A stretch of DNA of 20,061 nt from positions 1-20,061 of the forward strand of contig CAVLCU010000033.1 of NCBI GenBank assembly GCA_963661545.1, written 5' to 3'. A model generated the notes under the pieces. That model was given only the letters and a program-made list of their open reading frames with translations. It ran no database searches and was not told where the DNA came from. The position numbers were made by a program, and so were the translations under genes. How positions within the stretch are numbered: the first letter of the stretch is position 1; every line of letters begins with the position of its first letter. The DNA comes from Scatomonas sp963661545. Lineage in GTDB: Bacteria > Bacillota > Clostridia > Lachnospirales > Lachnospiraceae. Of the stretch, positions 15,192 to 20,061 are shown in pieces.

Positions 15192-15220
15192 ATTATACTT
15201 GGTGATGCCCTGTCCGTCAA
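15192..15220 (-). promoter_or_regulatory. Promoter of tRNA-Ser
   Basis: On the minus strand TTGACG (complement of 15215-15220), exactly 17 nt, then TATAAT (complement of 15192-15197). The -35 begins 8 bp after the stop codon of the dockerin protein, so the tRNA is transcribed independently. Confidence 0.82.
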
Positions 15221-15228
15221 CAGATTTC

Positions 15229-18200
15229 TTATGCGGCGGTAATCATCTGCAGCAGCTGGGCTACATCCCCATTGGTAATGAGGCCATCTCCGTTGAGATC
15301 GGCAACACTCAGATCCTCATTCTCACCGGCTGTAACGATAGCCAAAAGCTGAGCTACATCTGCGTTAGTGATCTCTCCATCTCCGTTCAGATCGCCCAGG
15401 TCTCGTATCATCTTGCAGAGGGCGGCTGCATCCTTGCCCAGGGGATCGTCAGTACGGTTGTGGTCAGCCTTCCATGTATTCCATTCAACTTCCGGCAGTC
15501 CCTTCGTTGTTTCTCCCGTGTTGAACGCAATGGTGCCTTCCATCAAGGTCGGATTCTTATAACTGGTGTCGATGTACTTGATATATCCAATGCCTTTATC
15601 TGCACCGGAGTAGGTATTACCGGCAATATTATCAAACTTATTCAGACTGTTGTAGTAGCCAATAATACCGCCCACATATTTGCTGCCTTTTACCGTTCCG
15701 GTAAAAGTATTTCCGGTAACGGAATGGGTAACATTATCCCATGTCTGAGCAACATACTGATCGCCGCCAACAATACCTCCAACGCATTCCTTGCCGTTTA
15801 CGGTACCCGTTACGGTACATCCCATAATGCTTGGACGTCTGGCGTTCGGTGCACTGTCGTCATTGGAATAACCGCCGCCAACAATACCTCCAATGTAAGA
15901 ACCACTTGCATTTACGGTACCATTAAACGTACAATTCTTCACTTCACATTTGCCCATAGCATTATCTTGGGTACCAAGAATACCGCCAACATAATTTTTG
16001 CCTTGGACATCAGCGGAGCTGCTACAGTTTTCAACTGTGCCATTGATTCTGTTTGCAAAGGAACCAATGCGGCTTTCTTTGCCATCGTAACCAATGACAA
16101 CATCGTCATCAATTGTGCAGTTTCGGATGGTGACAGTAAAATTGTAGCTACTGCAGGCATAACTGTTCGTGCTGTAAACAGAGTTTACCAATCCGGACTT
16201 CAGGGTTTGTGTGCCACGCAGAATGCGAACGTATTCAATAGTAACACCGTTGCCTGTCAAGTTATAGCCATTAAGGCTGTCTACCAATCCAGCACCAGCA
16301 ATACGTTCACCATAGATGTCCAGATTGCGGATCGTTGCTCCATTTACATAGCCGAACAACGGTTTTCCATCAACAGGCACGGTGATCTTTGCATTCCGGT
16401 CGTCGCTGATTTTCCCATCAATAGTTCCAGCAAAGGCATTGAGGTTCAGACCACCTTGCGTATCAATGGATCCATTTTTCGTGCAACCAATAGGAGTCCA
16501 GCCACTTGGGAGTACCATATCATTGACAATCTTGAAGTATACTCCGGCATAGGAAATTCCTTCCTCGTTCACACGAGTCTGAAGACGCATCAAATCTTCC
16601 TGCGTTTTGAGTTGGTAAGGATCTGTTTCTGTTCCTGAACCTTCAAAATCTGTATCACTCAGAGATTCAAATACAATTCTACAGGTTTCACTCGTTATTT
16701 CGGCGTAATTCTCCGGATTGTATTGATCCGTATCTCTGATTACACAGTAGAGATAATAAGTTCCTGTGGCAAATGTTTCATTCACCTTAAAACTATAGTT
16801 GTAATATCCAGACTTACCAGATTGATGAGTTCCTCTGTAGAAAGTGGTATCCAACTTGGTTCCATTGCTCGTGGAATCAACCGTATTATAGAACCATGTG
16901 TAGCTACGTTCTAAGCTCTTGTCTTTTGCACCTGTTCCAATATGGATCGGTTCACATTGTTCGCCTGCTTTATATACAGTCCTATAGGTATCTTCCGCCA
17001 CCTCAATTTTGTTTACCAAAGTGAATGTACCGGGTTGCCGGGTTATCGTTGGTTTATCCGCTTTAACAACAAACTTTATATAACCGCTATAGGCACTATA
17101 TGTTTTATCATTTGACAGGGTATTCGTAATCTTGCAACAATACCAGTATGTGCCTGAGGCATCAGTCGAGGGAACATACTCTGCATTGGTTGCATCCTCT
17201 ATCGCACTATTATTTTCTGCCACCGGCGATTTTCCCAATGGAATTTCATACCATTGATACGATACTTTGCCTTGTATATCAAGACTTTCAATTTCAGCTT
17301 TTAGCTCTTTTTTTTCGCCCTTTTGGCAAACTATATTAGTCGATGAAAATTCTTTGACAACAGGTTTACACGCATCTTCAGAATTCTCCCATTTAACAGA
17401 GAGTTTCAAACTGCGGCTGCTGGTAATATCACCACTTGTGTATTCTGCGCGAATAGGGATAATCGCCGTGTCAGAACTCTCCGCCGTATAATCTGCCAAG
17501 TCTACTTCCGTCCACGCAAAGTTGGAAGTACCACTGTTTGCTGGTTCTGTGCTGTTACCAATGTAGACTTTTACAGGATTGACCCATGTAGTCTTGATCT
17601 TAATTTTTGTTCCGGATACCTCTGCTGCGAAGTTGTTTTCCTGCACATGAAATGCCGGGGTCAAGATGGCAGCATTTCCGTCGCTGTCCTGTACTACCAA
17701 TTCGTCGATACCTACAACACGGTTGATCGTGAAGCTGTATACGTTGCAGTCTGCTTCAGCCAGATTGGTAGCACCATCCGCAAGGGGACCGACCAGCAGC
17801 TTCACAACGTGCGTCGTACCTACCGGAACTTTAGCCAGATCAAAGGTGTACTTCGTGGCCTTCAATTCATCCGTAGACGTAAACTTCTGCGGTGCCACCA
17901 CCTCTCCACGGGTGCTGACAACAGGTTCACCATCCAGTAAAAACTGGAAATACACCCCTGCGGACACCGCTTCTGCGGTAGGGGTCAGCAGGAAGGTTCT
18001 GGAGCTTGCACTGCTCGAAATATCCGCTGTATATTCGGTCACTGCCGGATCAAAGTTTACAACAGAGTAATCCGACTGGTTTGCTCCTTTTACCGTGAAT
18101 TTTGCACCAGCCAGCCAGGTAGGTTGTTTATTCTCCCATTTGACAGAGAGTTTCAAACTGCGGCTGCTGGTAATATCACCACTTGTGTATTCTGCACGAA

Positions 18201-19101
18201 TAGGGATAATCGCCGTGTCAGAACTCTCCGCCGTATAATCTGCCAAGTCTACTTCCGTCCACGCAAAGTTGGAAGTACCACTGTTTGCTGGTTCTGTGCT
18301 GTTACCAATGTAGACTTTTACAGGATTGACCCATGTAGTCTTGATCTTAATTTTTGTTCCGGATACCTCTGCTGCGAAGTTGTTTTCCTGCACATGAAAT
18401 GCCGGGGTCAAGATGGCAGCATTTCCGTCGCTGTCCTGTACTACCAATTCGTCGATACCTACAACACGGTTGATCGTGAAGCTGTATACGTTGCAGTCTG
18501 CTTCAGCCAGATTGGTAGCACCATCCGCAAGGGGACCGACCAGCAGCTTCACAACGTGCGTCGTACCTACCGGAACTTTAGCCAGATCAAAGGTGTACTT
18601 CGTGGCCTTCAATTCATCCGTAGACGTAAACTTCTGCGGTGCCACCACCTCTCCACGGGTGCTGACAACAGGTTCACCATCCAGTAAAAACTGGAAATAC
18701 ACCCCTGCGGACACCGCTTCTGCGGTAGGGGTCAGCAGGAAGGTTCTGGAGCTTGCACTGCTCGAAATATCCGCTGTATATTCGGTCACTGCCGGATCAA
18801 AGTTTACAACAGAGTAATCCGACTGGTTTGCTCCTTTTACCGTGAATTTTGCACCAGCCAGCCAGGTAGTAGATGAATCAAGCACTACTTGTGGTTCATT
18901 TTCTATCGGTAAAGTGTTTTGTTCTGGAATATCTTCCTGAGAATCAGTATTTTCTACAGCATCATCAATTACTTCATCATCCACAGGCACAATATTTTCT
19001 TCTGTTGCATGTGTTTCAGCAGCATAAGCTGATGGTACTGAAAAAAATGAAAATAGCAGGGCAACGATCAGCAGGGCAGAAATTCCTCGTTTAATTCTCA
19101 T
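15229..19101 (-). CDS. Secreted modular surface protein with duplicated domain, Ig-like segments, GLUG beta-helix and dockerin
   Basis: A 1290-aa exported protein with no visible catalytic domain. In order: a signal peptide (1-27, ending PSAYA-A); an acidic linker (28-78); two protein-identical repeats of 249 aa (about 79-326 and 328-574) with the FDPAVTEYTADISS pattern of cadherin-like beta-sandwich domains (PF12733 type); an Ig-like segment (about 575-680, QWYE...GTYWYCCK); a second Ig-like segment (681-815, YTWFYN...GTYYLYCV); a beta-helix region (about 820-1200) with four GLUG-type turns (YVGGILG, YIGGIVG, CVGGIVG, YVGGIIG); and a C-terminal dockerin (about 1233-1290) with two calcium loops, DLNGDGEITNAD and DLNGDGLITNGD. 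There is no LPXTG motif or membrane anchor, so attachment would be through a cohesin. The ATG at 19101 has AAAGGAGG ten bases upstream. An adhesin or scaffold role is inference. The gene looks AT-richer than those on its left. Confidence 0.9.
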   Translation of the reverse strand: MRIKRGISALLIVALLFSFFSVPSAYAAETHATEENIVPVDDEVIDDAVENTDSQEDIPEQNTLPIENEPQVVLDSSTTWLAGAKFTVKGANQSDYSVVNFDPAVTEYTADISSSASSRTFLLTPTAEAVSAGVYFQFLLDGEPVVSTRGEVVAPQKFTSTDELKATKYTFDLAKVPVGTTHVVKLLVGPLADGATNLAEADCNVYSFTINRVVGIDELVVQDSDGNAAILTPAFHVQENNFAAEVSGTKIKIKTTWVNPVKVYIGNSTEPANSGTSNFAWTEVDLADYTAESSDTAIIPIRAEYTSGDITSSRSLKLSVKWENKQPTWLAGAKFTVKGANQSDYSVVNFDPAVTEYTADISSSASSRTFLLTPTAEAVSAGVYFQFLLDGEPVVSTRGEVVAPQKFTSTDELKATKYTFDLAKVPVGTTHVVKLLVGPLADGATNLAEADCNVYSFTINRVVGIDELVVQDSDGNAAILTPAFHVQENNFAAEVSGTKIKIKTTWVNPVKVYIGNSTEPANSGTSNFAWTEVDLADYTAESSDTAIIPIRAEYTSGDITSSRSLKLSVKWENSEDACKPVVKEFSSTNIVCQKGEKKELKAEIESLDIQGKVSYQWYEIPLGKSPVAENNSAIEDATNAEYVPSTDASGTYWYCCKITNTLSNDKTYSAYSGYIKFVVKADKPTITRQPGTFTLVNKIEVAEDTYRTVYKAGEQCEPIHIGTGAKDKSLERSYTWFYNTVDSTSNGTKLDTTFYRGTHQSGKSGYYNYSFKVNETFATGTYYLYCVIRDTDQYNPENYAEITSETCRIVFESLSDTDFEGSGTETDPYQLKTQEDLMRLQTRVNEEGISYAGVYFKIVNDMVLPSGWTPIGCTKNGSIDTQGGLNLNAFAGTIDGKISDDRNAKITVPVDGKPLFGYVNGATIRNLDIYGERIAGAGLVDSLNGYNLTGNGVTIEYVRILRGTQTLKSGLVNSVYSTNSYACSSYNFTVTIRNCTIDDDVVIGYDGKESRIGSFANRINGTVENCSSSADVQGKNYVGGILGTQDNAMGKCEVKNCTFNGTVNASGSYIGGIVGGGYSNDDSAPNARRPSIMGCTVTGTVNGKECVGGIVGGDQYVAQTWDNVTHSVTGNTFTGTVKGSKYVGGIIGYYNSLNKFDNIAGNTYSGADKGIGYIKYIDTSYKNPTLMEGTIAFNTGETTKGLPEVEWNTWKADHNRTDDPLGKDAAALCKMIRDLGDLNGDGEITNADVAQLLAIVTAGENEDLSVADLNGDGLITNGDVAQLLQMITAA
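17383..18122 (-). repeat. Tandem 747-bp duplication, copy nearer the C terminus
   Basis: About 740 bp matching 18130-18869 at a constant offset of 747 bp. Reading both copies side by side I find only two differences (17395 A versus 18142 G; 17449 G versus 18196 A), both silent (Val, Arg). It encodes residues 327-573 of the surface protein. The near-absence of divergence points to a very recent duplication or ongoing gene conversion. Confidence 0.95.
18130..18869 (-). repeat. Tandem 747-bp duplication, copy nearer the N terminus
   Basis: Partner of 17383-18122. The 249-codon unit keeps frame and domain boundaries: it begins at TWLAGAKF and ends at VKWEN. A 7-bp spacer separates the homologous blocks. 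It encodes residues 78-324. Confidence 0.95.
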
Positions 19102-19125
19102 GGAAGCCTTTCCTCCTTTTGCGAA

Positions 19126-19163
19126 AATAAACGAGCGGCTCCGCCAACCTGACGAAGCCCCTC
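19126..19163 (-). terminator. Imperfect hairpin between the two secreted-protein genes
   Basis: On the minus strand GAGGGGCT and AGCCGCTC (plus 19156-19163 and 19133-19140) pair with one G-G mismatch around a 15-nt loop, followed by GTTTATTTTC. It lies within the 88-bp gap, just before the ribosome binding site of the large gene. It may be a partial terminator that lowers expression of the large protein relative to the small one. Confidence 0.4.
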
Positions 19164-19189
19164 TTGCTTTAAATTACCAACACATCAAC

Positions 19190-19789
19190 TTAGATGTAAG
19201 GCTCGGTTGTCTCAAAAGGAGTGGTGGCTGTCCATCTGGAAACGACCAGCTCATAAGAAATAGAAACAACATCACCCGCCTGAATAGTATACTGATTCAT
19301 ATACTTATCAGAAACATCAACCTCACTATTCCCGTTGGTTACGGTGTACACAAAGTCATTGCCCACATAGACATAATTGTAGCCCACAACTTCATCGTCA
19401 TCATTATAAGCAAAACCTTCAAAGCCATAACCAGGCCGTGTTGCACTCCACTGAGCGGTTACACCGCTAGTAGGGCCATTAGCTGCACCGCTTGCCATTG
19501 CTATTGTGTTGCCATTTGTATCAACGCAAGTCAGCGCATAAAGAACCATAGCAGGATCGCCGTTCACGTCATCAAAGCTATACCAGCTACAAGTAAGGTC
19601 ATCTTCGTTTTCCATGTAGTTATACACGCTTTGACCTGCTTCAGGATAAAAAGTTGCAACTAAAGTGGTGCCATTATAAATCTTAAGGGTACCAGTGCTA
19701 TTTTCGGCAGCGAATGCAGTCACGCTCAGGGACAGAATCATCACCATAGCGAGAACCAGAGATAAGAGTTTTCTCATGTTTTTCTTCAT
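19190..19789 (-). CDS. Small secreted protein of unknown function
   Basis: A 199-aa exported protein. The signal peptide (1-28) has a MKKNMRKLL basic start, a hydrophobic core and a TAFA-A cleavage site. The mature part is rich in Asn, Asp, Thr, Tyr and Val: STGTLKIYNGTTLVATFYPE, then a central alanine/glycine stretch, an acidic YNDDDEVVGYNYVYVG segment and a C-terminal YTIQAGDVVSISYELVVSRW strand pair. This looks like an all-beta domain. The AGDVVSISYE ending weakly recalls DUF4430/beta-grasp secreted proteins, but I cannot assign it. There is no LPXTG, membrane anchor or dockerin. The frame opens at 19837, but the ATG at 19789 has AAAAGGAG nine bases upstream and gives a proper signal peptide. 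The large dockerin protein follows 88 bp downstream, so joint expression is likely. Confidence 0.83.
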   Translation of the reverse strand: MKKNMRKLLSLVLAMVMILSLSVTAFAAENSTGTLKIYNGTTLVATFYPEAGQSVYNYMENEDDLTCSWYSFDDVNGDPAMVLYALTCVDTNGNTIAMASGAANGPTSGVTAQWSATRPGYGFEGFAYNDDDEVVGYNYVYVGNDFVYTVTNGNSEVDVSDKYMNQYTIQAGDVVSISYELVVSRWTATTPFETTEPYI

Positions 19790-19927
19790 TTGATTTTTCT
19801 CCTTTTTGATATGTATTTTTCGGATTGTTTTACGCATCGGCCCGAAATATGCCTTTGCAACCTGAGTGGATAGAGTATGTACGCCTCAGGAACGTACTTC
19901 TTTTATACATACAGTACCGAGCATGGC

Positions 19928-19954
19928 ACTATACATATCGTTTATGATCTACAA
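19928..19954 (-). promoter_or_regulatory. Tentative promoter of the secreted pair
   Basis: On the minus strand TTGTAG (complement of 19949-19954), a short 15-nt spacer and TATAGT (complement of 19928-19933). The spacing is below optimum and the -35 lies inside the dyad at 19947-19969. The implied leader of about 135 nt includes a CCTGAG/CTCAGG inverted repeat (19861-19890) and a GTACG/CGTAC one (19879-19897). Confidence 0.3.
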
Positions 19955-19969
19955 TCAGAGATTGTAGAT
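19947..19969. promoter_or_regulatory. 23-bp dyad, probable operator
   Basis: Two perfect 10-bp arms, ATCTACAATC and GATTGTAGAT, flank a 3-bp AGA centre. It lies about 160 bp upstream of the small secreted protein gene and overlaps the tentative -35 box. The symmetry and length suit a dimeric repressor. No T-tract follows on either strand, so it is not a terminator. I do not recognise a known regulator consensus. Confidence 0.6.
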
Positions 19970-20061
19970 AACGGGGAACTGCGGTGACACACTTGGCATA
20001 TTTTCCTCTGAAACTATCGGCGGCCGCACAGCTCAGGTTATTCAGCTCTTGGCATGCTCAT
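19970..20061. other. Right-edge sequence without a recognised gene
   Basis: The last 92 bases contain no supported gene. All three minus-strand frames hit a stop within the first eight codons from the edge, so at most the last few codons of an upstream minus-strand gene could lie here. CTTGGCAT occurs twice (near 19992 and 20047), and a GCGGCCGC palindrome lies near 20020. Confidence 0.4.

Noticed and set aside
15085..16638. 517-codon plus-strand open frame across the tRNA and opposite the dockerin protein
   Set aside because: It overlaps a tRNA and the domain-rich coding strand of the surface protein, and its translation is low-complexity with no recognisable domain.
17383..18869. CRISPR or short-repeat array
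   Set aside because: The repeat units are 747 bp, coding and in frame. No short regularly spaced direct repeats with spacers occur anywhere in the window.

Overview
The window looks like chromosome from a Gram-positive, gut-type Clostridia bacterium, most likely Lachnospiraceae-like. The evidence is a large Bacillus/Clostridium-type SRP RNA, strong purine-rich ribosome binding sites, a parE-parC topoisomerase IV pair, a DUF1292 protein, L-fucose genes and secreted proteins with a dockerin. This is inferred from gene content; no species can be named.

Layout: 116-2879 (+) is an alcohol dehydrogenase / aldehyde dehydrogenase pair behind a consensus promoter. 2915-7823 (-) is a HAD hydrolase - parE - parC operon. 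8031-8672 (+) is a solo L-fucose mutarotase gene (fucU) with its own promoter and terminator, bracketed by two copies of a 41-bp GC-rich repeat. 8707-11636 holds L-fucose isomerase (fucI, -) divergent from an AraC-type regulator (+). 11640-11983 is the SRP RNA gene with promoter and terminator. 12036-14985 (-) is a cluster of EndA-like nuclease, small acidic protein, MurE-type ligase and DUF1292 protein. 15033-15220 (-) is a tRNA-Ser(CGA) with its own promoter, leader hairpin and terminator. 15229-19789 (-) holds two secreted proteins: a 199-aa protein of unknown function and a 1290-aa modular surface protein. The latter has two almost identical 249-aa repeats, two Ig-like segments, a GLUG-type beta-helix and a C-terminal dockerin.

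The fucose part is coherent: FucU interconverts fucose anomers, FucI makes L-fuculose, and the divergent AraC regulator is the obvious candidate controller. Kinase, aldolase and transporter are not in the window. The left part and the SRP/mur/topoisomerase genes are core functions. The secreted pair is the most accessory-looking and least explained part: it looks AT-richer than its neighbours, contains a very recent internal duplication, and lies downstream of a near-perfect 23-bp operator-like dyad. It is the best candidate here for an undescribed system, but no function can be assigned from sequence alone.
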